A program made the position numbers and the translations under genes. A DNA stretch of 6,332 nucleotides from positions 1 to 6,332 of the forward strand of contig CACYDL010000297.1 of assembly GCA_902773195.1 (NCBI GenBank), given 5' to 3'. The stretch comes from an uncultured Lachnospiraceae bacterium (GTDB lineage: Bacteria > Bacillota_A > Clostridia > Lachnospirales > Lachnospiraceae). A model generated the notes under the pieces. That model had not been told where the DNA came from. It ran no database searches and saw only the letters and a list, made by a program, of their open reading frames with translations. This document shows positions 1-5,699 of this stretch, piece after piece (position 1 is the first letter of the stretch; every line of letters begins with the position of its first letter).

Positions 1-2
1 AC

Positions 3-149
3 AAATCGGCCAGACCGGCAGCCCCGGCCCCCACCGATCCGTGCATCTCTTCGGAGACGAGCGCGGGCGGCGTGGACGCCTTCTACACGACGTCCCGCCT
101 CCAGAGGGAGGTCTCCGGCAGGCAGAGACACGGAGAGGCTGAAGAATAA
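3..149 (+). CDS. 3' end of an unidentified upstream gene (partial)
   Basis: The frame beginning at base 3 is open from the window edge to a TAA at 147-149 and would encode the last 48 residues of a protein, ending in RQRHGEAEE. About four fifths of its codons end in G or C, the same bias as the confirmed genes here, while the other two plus frames show weaker bias; that is the main support. The tail is rich in Ala, Pro, Ser and Thr at first and charged at the end, with no domain I recognise. It would sit about 100 bases upstream of the aminopeptidase gene in the same direction. Because GC-rich DNA leaves all frames open over such a short stretch, it could be spurious. Confidence 0.4.
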   Translation, partial: KSARPAAPAPTDPCISSETSAGGVDAFYTTSRLQREVSGRQRHGEAEE

Positions 150-166
150 CCGAAGGTATGGGCCGA

Positions 167-204
167 CCCCGCCGGGGACCGCGGCGAAGCGGAATCCGGC
201 GGGG
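167..204 (+). other. GC-rich stem-loop, possible weak terminator of the upstream gene
   Basis: A perfect 9-bp inverted repeat pairs CCCCGCCGG (167-175) with CCGGCGGGG (196-204), and a smaller CCGC/GCGG hairpin (179-182 with 189-192) nests in its loop. It starts 18 bases after the putative upstream stop codon. The sequence after it, GGCTTTGTGAC, has only three T residues, so it is a poor intrinsic terminator; it might instead protect an mRNA 3' end or structure the leader of the next gene. Confidence 0.35.
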
Positions 205-250
205 GGCTTTGTGACATCATCGAGAAAGGCATCATGAGAGGAGTAAGTCA

Positions 251-1684
251 ATGGAACGGATCAATGTGTGGAGTACGTACGATCTGAAGACACAGAAGGC
301 CTGCGATGAATTTTCAAGGTCCTACATGGATTTCCTGAACGAGGGAAAGACGGAGAGGGAATGTGTGAACCGGATCGTGCAGATGGCCGAGGAAGCGGGC
401 TTCACCGAGCTTCGGGAGGCCGTCCGCCAGGGGAAAAAGCTCTGCCCGGGCGACAAGGTTTACAGCATCTGGATGAACAAGTCCGCCGTGCTTTTCCGGA
501 TCGGATCGGATCCCATTGAGCAGGGCATGAACATCCTCGGCGCTCATATCGATTCGCCGCGGCTCGACGTCAAGCAGAACCCCCTCTATGAGAGCGACGG
601 GTTCGCCTACCTGGATACCCATTATTACGGCGGAATCAAGAAATACCAGTACGTCGCCCGCCCGCTGGCGATCCACGGGGTCGTGGTAAAAAAGGACGGC
701 ACCACCGTTGAACTGGCGGTCGGAGAGGATGAGGACGAGCCGGTTTTCTTCGTGTCGGATCTTCTCATCCATCTTTCCCAGGAGCAGATGAAGAAGGACG
801 GAGCCACCGTGGTGGAGGGCGAGAACCTCGACCTCCTGATCGGTTCCTCGCCCGTCCTCATCGACGCCGACTCCGTGGCGGGAAGCGCGGACAAGACGGC
901 GCCGAAGAAGGACGCCGTCAGGGACGCCGTCCTTGAGATCCTCAGGAGGGATTACGGCATCGAGGAGGCGGATTTCGAGTCCGCCGAGCTGGAGATCGTC
1001 CCGGCCGGGAAGGCCCGGGAGGCGGGCTTCGACAGGAGCATGATCCTCTCCTACGGACACGACGACAGGGTGTGCGCGTATCCTTCCCTCAGGGCGATCC
1101 TCGATTCCGGAGACGTGAAGAGAACCTCCTGCTGCCTCCTTGTGGACAAGGAGGAGATCGGCTCGGTGGGCGCGACGGGCATGAGATCCCGTTTCTTCGA
1201 AAACGCCTTCGCCGAGGTCCTGGACCTCATGGGATGCGGGTCGGAGCTGACGCTCCGCCGCGCCCTCGCCAACAGCTGCATGCTTTCATCGGACGTCAGC
1301 GCGGCCTATGATCCGCTCTACGCCGCTGCCTTCGAAAAGAAGAACGCCGCCGTCATGGGCTGCGGCGTCGTATTCAACAAATTCACCGGGTCGAGGGGCA
1401 AGTCGGGATCGAACGACGCCAATGCGGAGTATATCGCCCATCTCAGAAAGATCTACGACGACGCGGACGTCAGGACGCAGACGGCCGAGCTGGGCAAGGT
1501 GGACGTCGGCGGCGGCGGAACGATCGCCTACATCCTCGCCCTCTACGGCATGAACGTGATCGACAGCGGCGTCGCCGTCCTCAATATGCACGCCCCCTAC
1601 GAGGCGGCCAGCAAGGCGGACATCTACGAGGCCTACCGCGCCTACGGCGTGTTCCTCGGGGAGGCGTCGCTGACGAATTTCTGA
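251..1684 (+). CDS. apeA: M18 family aminopeptidase (type 1, ApeA-like)
   Basis: This 477-residue cytosolic zinc metallopeptidase should remove N-terminal residues (acidic or neutral in characterised M18 relatives) in peptide turnover. It is full length; type 1 members are usually about 450-475 residues. Visible motifs in order are GAHIDSPRLDVKQ (97-109), THYYGGIKKYQ (123-133), FFVSDLLIHLS (166-176), GHDDRV (269-274), DKEEIGSVGATG (299-310), SSDVSAAYDP (346-355), DVGGGGTIA (418-426) and MHAPYE (446-451). By analogy with structurally studied M18 enzymes, the metal ligands would be His99, Asp272, Glu302, Asp348 and His447, with Glu301 as catalytic base; all are present. The HIDSPRL and HYYGGIKKYQ forms favour type 1 over type 2 (ApeB). 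The ATG start has AGGAG at 239-243, spaced 7 bases. No signal peptide or membrane segment is seen. Substrate preference cannot be read from the sequence. Confidence 0.95.
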   Translation: MERINVWSTYDLKTQKACDEFSRSYMDFLNEGKTERECVNRIVQMAEEAGFTELREAVRQGKKLCPGDKVYSIWMNKSAVLFRIGSDPIEQGMNILGAHIDSPRLDVKQNPLYESDGFAYLDTHYYGGIKKYQYVARPLAIHGVVVKKDGTTVELAVGEDEDEPVFFVSDLLIHLSQEQMKKDGATVVEGENLDLLIGSSPVLIDADSVAGSADKTAPKKDAVRDAVLEILRRDYGIEEADFESAELEIVPAGKAREAGFDRSMILSYGHDDRVCAYPSLRAILDSGDVKRTSCCLLVDKEEIGSVGATGMRSRFFENAFAEVLDLMGCGSELTLRRALANSCMLSSDVSAAYDPLYAAAFEKKNAAVMGCGVVFNKFTGSRGKSGSNDANAEYIAHLRKIYDDADVRTQTAELGKVDVGGGGTIAYILALYGMNVIDSGVAVLNMHAPYEAASKADIYEAYRAYGVFLGEASLTNF

Positions 1685-1696
1685 CGAGGCGCACCC

Positions 1697-1718
1697 TCCG
1701 GGCCGGCATGGCCCCGGA
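1697..1718 (+). other. stem-loop after the aminopeptidase gene
   Basis: TCCGGG (1697-1702) pairs with CCCGGA (1713-1718), and two further pairs form if C1712 is bulged, closing a GGCAT loop. It begins 12 bases after the aminopeptidase stop codon. No T-run follows, so it is not a classic intrinsic terminator; it could act as an mRNA 3' stabiliser, or some transcription may read on into the next gene. Confidence 0.35.
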
Positions 1719-1783
1719 AGACACCTGCCTCTTACGTGACAGTTACAGGAGCTCCCCCCATGCCGGGGGCGGCGCATCCCCAT

Positions 1784-1787
1784 GGAG
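1784..1787 (+). promoter_or_regulatory. Shine-Dalgarno site that favours the 1797 start
   Basis: GGAG lies 9 bases before the ATG at 1797. The other in-frame ATG, at 1782, has no purine-rich site at a workable distance (CGGCGCATCCCC precedes it). The strongest nearby site, AGGAG at 1747-1751, is instead 8 bases before an out-of-frame ATG at 1760. Confidence 0.55.
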
Positions 1788-1796
1788 AGACGGCCT

Positions 1797-2954
1797 ATGG
1801 AAGAACATCTGAAAAACATCGAGAATGTCCTGGAGGCGGACATGGAGACGGAGGAGACCGTCCTGACGCCCGAAAGCAGCGCCGCGCCCTCCGGTTCGCA
1901 GGACAGCTGGTTCGACTATCATGACGCCATGATCCAGATCGAGATGCTGTTCCAGAGCCACATTCTGTCCTTCGGCTATAAGGAGTACTCTCTGGAGACC
2001 TACGTTGACCGGAAATTTTTCAGGGAATGGAAGGCGAGAGAGGGCTGCAGCGACACGGACGAGATGCGCGCCGGCCTCAACATCGACGGGATCCTGCGCA
2101 GCGCGGATCCTTCCGAGAACGAGGTGCTGACCTATCTGCAGTACACGCTGAACATCGCCGAGCTCTGCCGGAGATCCTTCAACAAGGAGGAGGCTCCCGG
2201 CTATGACTTCGATATCCGCAACTATACCGAGCTGCTGTCCAGGATCCGTGAGATTCTGAAGCGCTTCCGCTATGAGATCAAATACGTCCGGGAGAAGGAA
2301 TTCATCTTCCTCGTGCCCCACGATCCCGCCGCGGAAGCGGTCGAGGAGGACGAGGCGGATCCGGTCACCTCGGCGATCACGGAGTACCGCAGTTCCTCCG
2401 CCAGGGGACACATCGAGAGAAAGCGGGAGCTGCTCTCCGAGCTGGGGTCGAGGATCGAGACCTACAGGGACAACCTGAAGGCGGAGAACAGCGTGCTGTT
2501 CAGCCGGATCGAATTCATGCTGAACAATCTCAACATCCGCAGCGACAACGTGAACGGAGAGGGCCGGATCGACCGGGTCGCCTCCATGAGCAGCGAGGAG
2601 ATGGAGCAGTGGTACGACGAGACATACCAGATGCTCCTGCTGAGAATCCTGCAGCACGAAAACGCGGAGAGGATCGAGCGCGTCGACCGTCTCGCGGAGC
2701 AGTGCGGCACGGGGATCTCCTCCATCTCGGAAGAGGAGATGGTGAAGCTTCTGAACTTCGATCCGGAGGAATCGGATGACGAGGAGACCGCCGCCGGGAC
2801 GCAGGCCGTGATGAGCCGGCTCTACGCCCCGAAGGAGAGCGAGCCCCAGGAGAAAAAGAGCGGAAGCTCCTCCAAGGGCATCGTGATCGCCGTGGTGATC
2901 GCCGATATCCTGTTCATCCTCTTCCTTCTGTGCTATTTCCTGCTTCTCCGGTAA
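1797..2954 (+). CDS. Hypothetical acidic protein with C-terminal membrane anchor
   Basis: I do not recognise this protein. From the 1797 ATG it has 385 residues; an in-frame ATG at 1782 would add five. Residues 1-35 are acidic and low in complexity. Residues 37-175 look mainly alpha-helical, with aromatic-rich stretches such as WFDYHDAMIQIEMLF and EVLTYLQYTLNIAELCRRSF. An acidic linker (about 176-195) follows, then a charged helical region (about 205-250) that could form a coiled coil and ends in FMLNNLNIRSDN, and another acidic linker (about 320-335). The protein ends in one strongly hydrophobic segment, about 361-384, preceded by EKKSGSSSKG and followed only by Arg. There is no signal peptide, so the helical part should be cytoplasmic, with the tail inserted in the membrane. 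Codon bias matches the neighbours. It lies between the aminopeptidase and the YfhO-family gene, about 90 bases from the latter, which hints only weakly at an envelope role. The reading frame is secure; the function is unknown. Confidence 0.85.
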   Translation: MEEHLKNIENVLEADMETEETVLTPESSAAPSGSQDSWFDYHDAMIQIEMLFQSHILSFGYKEYSLETYVDRKFFREWKAREGCSDTDEMRAGLNIDGILRSADPSENEVLTYLQYTLNIAELCRRSFNKEEAPGYDFDIRNYTELLSRIREILKRFRYEIKYVREKEFIFLVPHDPAAEAVEEDEADPVTSAITEYRSSSARGHIERKRELLSELGSRIETYRDNLKAENSVLFSRIEFMLNNLNIRSDNVNGEGRIDRVASMSSEEMEQWYDETYQMLLLRILQHENAERIERVDRLAEQCGTGISSISEEEMVKLLNFDPEESDDEETAAGTQAVMSRLYAPKESEPQEKKSGSSSKGIVIAVVIADILFILFLLCYFLLLR

Positions 2955-2967
2955 CGGGAAGGGGGAA

Positions 2968-3007
2968 CCTTCCGGCGCGCCGCGCCGGAGGGACGGCGGG
3001 GCGTCCC
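2968..3007 (+). other. Two overlapping GC-rich hairpins before the YfhO-family gene
   Basis: The first hairpin pairs CCTTCCGGCG (2968-2977, with one G-T pair) with the complementary arm at 2983-2992, leaving a 5-base loop. The second pairs GGGACG (2990-2995) with CGTCCC (3002-3007). They share bases 2990-2992, so only one can be fully formed at a time. They start 14 bases after the stop codon of the anchored protein. No T-run follows directly; the nearest, TTTTTT at 3035-3040, is 27 bases further on, too far for a standard terminator. They may be a terminator remnant or leader structure. Confidence 0.4.
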
Positions 3008-3030
3008 GCGCTCAAAATCTATCTTACATT

Positions 3031-3034
3031 GGAG
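3031..3034 (+). promoter_or_regulatory. Probable, distant Shine-Dalgarno site of the YfhO-family gene
   Basis: GGAG at 3031-3034 is the only good purine-rich site upstream of the UUG start at 3048, but the 13-base gap, which contains six T residues, is longer than the usual 5-10. The frame upstream holds no ATG, GTG, CTG or TTG back to the previous gene's stop, so UUG at 3048 is the only plausible start ahead of the first membrane helix. Together these suggest low initiation efficiency. Confidence 0.45.
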
Positions 3035-3047
3035 TTTTTTCGGACAT

Positions 3048-5375
3048 TTGAAATCGATTAAAACAAACCGACAGAATTACGCCCTGACCGCGTTCCTGCT
3101 GAATCTGGCCGCCGCGGCCGTGGGCTTCGGCATCTTTATCATCCGGAACGGCGGACTGTTCGCCGTCGCCGGAGATTTCAACGTGCAGCAGATTCCCTTC
3201 GCGATGTACGCCAACGACGCCGTGAAATCAGGCAGCGTCGTGTGGGACTGGTCGCTGGACCTGGGCTCGAATTTCATCGGCGGAATGATGTTCTACATTC
3301 TGGGAAATCCGTCCTTCTGGCTTTCCCTGCTGTTTCCCGCGGACGCGTTCATCTACATCGTCGGATGGATCTATGTGCTGAAATACGCCTTCGCGGGGCT
3401 GACGGCGTACCTGTGGATCAGAAGGTTCGTCAAAAATCCCGAAAACGCCGTGATCGCCTCGGTCCTCTACGCGTTCTCGGGCTTTATGCACGAGGATCTC
3501 CTGTTCTATCATTTTCATGACGTGGCGGCCCTGTTCCCGCTCCTGATGCTGACCTTCGACATGCTGATGGAGGAGAAGCGGCGGGGACCCTTTATCCTGG
3601 CCGTCACCCTCAACGTACTGGTCAATTATTTCTTCTTCCCCGGCGAGGTCCTGTTTCTCGTGGCCTATTTTGTCCTGCGGTACGTGGCGGCGGACGGAAG
3701 AGGGGCGCTGAAGCGCCTGCCCGGTATTCTCGCGGAGGGCGTGCTCGGGTGTCTGATCGGAGCCGTCCTGCTCGTGCCGGCCGCTCTCTTTGTGCTGCAG
3801 AACCCGCGGGTGAAGTTTGATTACGTGGGGAGTAATTCCCTTGTTTTCGGGGCGGAGCGGTACCTCTTCATCCTGAAGTCGATGATTTTTCCGGGGGAAG
3901 TGATGTCGGACCAGAGCGCCGTCATCAACCACAACTTCTCCTCCTGCGCCGCGTATCTGCCCATGACGGGCATGGTCCTCGTGATCGCGTTCCTCTTCAT
4001 GGACCGGTACAGGAAGCACTGGATCCGGCGGATGCTGGTATGGAGTCTCGTCGCGGCCGTCGTGCCGATCTTCAACGCGGCATTCTCCCTTTTCGCGGGA
4101 CACTATCACCGCTGGTACTATATGCCGGTCCTTCTGTTCGCCCTGTGCGGGGCGCTGGTTCTGGAGCAGCTGGAGCTGGAGTCGGAGCTCTGGGAGCCGA
4201 TGACGCCTGCGGAACACGCGGTCCAGAAGGGCATGATCCTCTGGGCGGCGGTCACGGGCGGCTTCATCGCGTTCCTGGCCTTCGTGCCCTGGAGCAGCTC
4301 GGAGAAGAGCAAGATCTACCGGGAGGGGCTTTTCATCGCCTGGTCCTGCGTGAGCATCGCGGGCACGATCTTCACCTGGCTGATTCTCACCCAGATCAGG
4401 AAGCACCGAAAGATACTTTTTGCCGGCGGCGTCCTTCTCTTCGCGGTGGGCACGCTGGTCGCGGCGATCCGCCTCTACAACGTCGCCAACGGGGAGGACG
4501 CGGTGCATCTGCAGGACCGCCTGGTGACCTCGGCGTCCCTGCCGGACCCGGGGCCCGACTACCGCTATACCAACAGGGACAACCCGGAGACCCTGACCCA
4601 CGGGTATGCCGCCAGCGCGAATTTCTGCAGCACCGTATCCGGCTCGATCTTCCGGTTCTACACCTCCCTGGGGCTCAAGCGCGACGTGAAGTCGCCGGAT
4701 CCTCCGGCGGGCATGATGAACCTGATTTCCGCGAAGTACACCTATGCCCAGGAGGAGCAGGACGAGGGAACGCTGGTCACAAAGGTGAAGGGAAAATACC
4801 GGACCTACTACGTGTACAAGGATGAGTCCGTGCCTCCCATCGGCTTCACCTACGACACCTACATGACCGCCTCCGAATTCGCGGAGACGAAGGAGGTAGA
4901 CCGCGCGGTCGTCATGCTGAAGACGCTGGTGATCCCGGATGAGGAAGAGGAGACGGTAAGCGCCGTTCTCAGACACTACGACGAGGAGCAGGACGGGGCC
5001 GCGACGGAGGAGTTCATCACGTCGATCAGCGCCGCCCATCTCGGGGAGTCCTCGCGGGGCGTGGAGCGGACGACGTCGTCCTACCGCGCGACGATTCCCT
5101 CGGACGGGGAGAAGTACGCCTTTTTCTCCATCCCGGACGACGCGGGGTGGAGCGCCGAGGTGAACGGGGAAAAGGCCGACATTATCGATATCAACGGATT
5201 TATGGCCGTAAAAGTGGGAGAGGGAGAGAACCTGGTGGAATTCCGCTACACCGTGCCGGGCCTCAGGGCCGGCGCGCTCCTGTCCCTGGCCGGCCTGCTC
5301 GCCTCGGCCGCCTACGTCGCGCTGATGAAGAAAAAAGAAGGCCTGTCCCAAAATAAAAAGCGGACCGCACGCTGA
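3048..5375 (+). CDS. YfhO family membrane protein (GT-C fold, probable glycosyltransferase)
   Basis: This 775-residue polytopic membrane protein fits the YfhO family; better-known members are around 850 residues. Relatives in Bacillus and Listeria are linked to adding sugars to lipoteichoic acid outside the cell, taking sugar from a lipid carrier made by a CsbB-type enzyme. I count about a dozen hydrophobic segments between residues 12 and 475 (for example 12-33, 99-123, 157-173, 180-215, 227-250, 302-317, 327-373, 396-414, 428-474). A large extracytoplasmic region follows (about 476-738), then a last helix (741-759) and a basic tail. The loop after helix 1 has AGDFNVQQIPF (41-51); Asp43 fits the conserved acidic residue of GT-C enzymes. 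HYHRWYYMP (352-360) and DAGWSAEVNGEKADIIDING (698-717) also match family style. It starts with UUG. No CsbB-like partner is visible here. Its last codons overlap the terminator of the minus-strand small gene. Family assignment is firm; the acceptor polymer and sugar are unknown. Confidence 0.88.
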   Translation: MKSIKTNRQNYALTAFLLNLAAAAVGFGIFIIRNGGLFAVAGDFNVQQIPFAMYANDAVKSGSVVWDWSLDLGSNFIGGMMFYILGNPSFWLSLLFPADAFIYIVGWIYVLKYAFAGLTAYLWIRRFVKNPENAVIASVLYAFSGFMHEDLLFYHFHDVAALFPLLMLTFDMLMEEKRRGPFILAVTLNVLVNYFFFPGEVLFLVAYFVLRYVAADGRGALKRLPGILAEGVLGCLIGAVLLVPAALFVLQNPRVKFDYVGSNSLVFGAERYLFILKSMIFPGEVMSDQSAVINHNFSSCAAYLPMTGMVLVIAFLFMDRYRKHWIRRMLVWSLVAAVVPIFNAAFSLFAGHYHRWYYMPVLLFALCGALVLEQLELESELWEPMTPAEHAVQKGMILWAAVTGGFIAFLAFVPWSSSEKSKIYREGLFIAWSCVSIAGTIFTWLILTQIRKHRKILFAGGVLLFAVGTLVAAIRLYNVANGEDAVHLQDRLVTSASLPDPGPDYRYTNRDNPETLTHGYAASANFCSTVSGSIFRFYTSLGLKRDVKSPDPPAGMMNLISAKYTYAQEEQDEGTLVTKVKGKYRTYYVYKDESVPPIGFTYDTYMTASEFAETKEVDRAVVMLKTLVIPDEEEETVSAVLRHYDEEQDGAATEEFITSISAAHLGESSRGVERTTSSYRATIPSDGEKYAFFSIPDDAGWSAEVNGEKADIIDINGFMAVKVGEGENLVEFRYTVPGLRAGALLSLAGLLASAAYVALMKKKEGLSQNKKRTAR

Positions 5376-5386
5376 CGCGCGGTCCG
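5350..5386 (-). terminator. Intrinsic terminator of the small minus-strand gene
   Basis: Read on the minus strand, CGGACCGC (5386-5379) pairs with GCGGTCCG (5368-5361) as a perfect 8-bp stem and is followed at once by CTTTTTATTTT (5360-5350), the pattern of a Rho-independent terminator. It starts 27 bases after the stop codon of the small gene. It overlaps the end of the convergent YfhO-family gene, whose TGA (5373-5375) lies in the loop. On the plus strand the hairpin is followed by GTGAAGACGG, without a T-run, so it should work on the minus strand only. Confidence 0.85.
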
Positions 5387-5413
5387 GTGAAGACGGATGA
5401 CCGGGTGAAACGG

Positions 5414-5536
5414 TCAGCGCCTGCGCCCGAGCAGATCCCTGACGGCGCCAAGAACAAACAAAGCGCCCATGAACGCGAACGCGGCGACGCCGAGAATGAG
5501 CTCTTCCTGGAGTTTCTTTTTCTTTTTTCCGAACAT
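5414..5536 (-). CDS. Small single-pass membrane protein, 40 residues
   Basis: Reading from the ATG at 5536-5534 to the TGA at 5416-5414 gives 40 residues. The protein begins MFGKKKKKLQEE, continues with a hydrophobic segment at about residues 13-31 (LILGVAAFAFMGALFVLGA), and ends VRDLLGRRR. Basic clusters flank a single membrane-spanning helix; no cysteine, catalytic motif or secretion cleavage site is seen. Support for a real gene is strong for its size: AGGGAGG (5550-5544) sits 7 bases before the ATG, a TGGTATAAT extended -10 box lies at 5573-5565, and a hairpin with T-run follows at 5386-5350. It faces away from the ABC-F gene and towards the YfhO-family gene. I do not recognise a family; short basic single-pass proteins often modulate larger membrane complexes, but nothing here shows a partner. 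A type I toxin is possible, yet no antisense antitoxin RNA is evident. Confidence 0.75.
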   Translation of the reverse strand: MFGKKKKKLQEELILGVAAFAFMGALFVLGAVRDLLGRRR

Positions 5537-5543
5537 GGCGGAA

Positions 5544-5550
5544 CCTCCCT
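5544..5550 (-). promoter_or_regulatory. Strong Shine-Dalgarno site of the small gene
   Basis: AGGGAGG on the minus strand is 7 bases before the ATG at 5536. This near-ideal site and spacing is one of the main reasons for calling so short a reading frame a gene. Confidence 0.8.
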
Positions 5551-5564
5551 TGGATGATGCCGCT

Positions 5565-5573
5565 ATTATACCA
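5565..5573 (-). promoter_or_regulatory. Extended -10 promoter of the small gene
   Basis: The minus strand reads TGGTATAAT, a perfect TATAAT -10 box with the upstream TG of extended -10 promoters of the housekeeping sigma factor. The predicted transcription start is near 5558, giving a leader of only about 20 bases. No -35 box lies at 16-18 bases, where the DNA is GC-rich; a perfect TTGACA occurs at 5606-5601, but 30 bases away. The extended -10 may make a -35 unnecessary. Confidence 0.75.
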
Positions 5574-5578
5574 TGAAA

Positions 5579-5593
5579 CGCGGCGCGGCGCGG
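5579..5593. repeat. Triple tandem CGCGG repeat upstream of the small gene
   Basis: Three perfect head-to-tail copies of the pentamer CGCGG occupy these 15 bases. They lie between the TATAAT box of the small gene and the distant TTGACA on the same strand. This is direct sequence observation; a role in promoter spacing is only a possibility. Confidence 0.7.
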
Positions 5594-5686
5594 AGAAGTT
5601 TGTCAACCGAATAAGAAGAATCCATGAACGTGCGGCGGGCGTCCGCTCCCGCGGCCGGCGGCGAGATGAGCCGGAATAAACCTGTC

Positions 5687-5693
5687 AAAGGAG
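5687..5693 (+). promoter_or_regulatory. Shine-Dalgarno site of the ABC-F gene
   Basis: AAAGGAG is followed by a 6-base spacer and the ATG at 5700, fixing the start. No convincing plus-strand promoter was found in 5574-5686: TTGTCA at 5600-5605 is a fair -35 but has only CATGAA at the right distance. A 5-bp stem, CCGGC (5655-5659) with GCCGG (5670-5674), could form in the leader. Confidence 0.75.
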
Positions 5694-5699
5694 AAATCT

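Noticed and set aside
497..515. Short GGATC-like repeats (CGGATCGGATCGGATCC)
   Set aside because: They lie within the aminopeptidase gene and simply encode part of a normal RIGSDP segment; no sign of function beyond coding.
1682..1796. A plus-strand promoter for the anchored protein
   Set aside because: No TATAAT-like box with a -35 at reasonable spacing was found in this GC-rich gap; TTACGTGACAGTTACAG contains no acceptable pair.
1743..2657. A 304-codon minus-strand frame opposite the anchored protein
   Set aside because: No domain or Shine-Dalgarno was seen, and its composition (rich in Leu, Val, Asp, Gln, His) is typical of the complement of a GC-rich gene. The plus frame is longer and ends in a clear membrane segment.
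3228..5606. A 792-codon open frame on the minus strand opposite the YfhO-family gene
   Set aside because: Its translation is a low-complexity mix rich in Arg, His, Gly, Asp, Glu and Gln with no domain, while the plus strand gives a clear family protein. It is a shadow of GC-rich codon bias; it also covers the better supported small gene in another frame.
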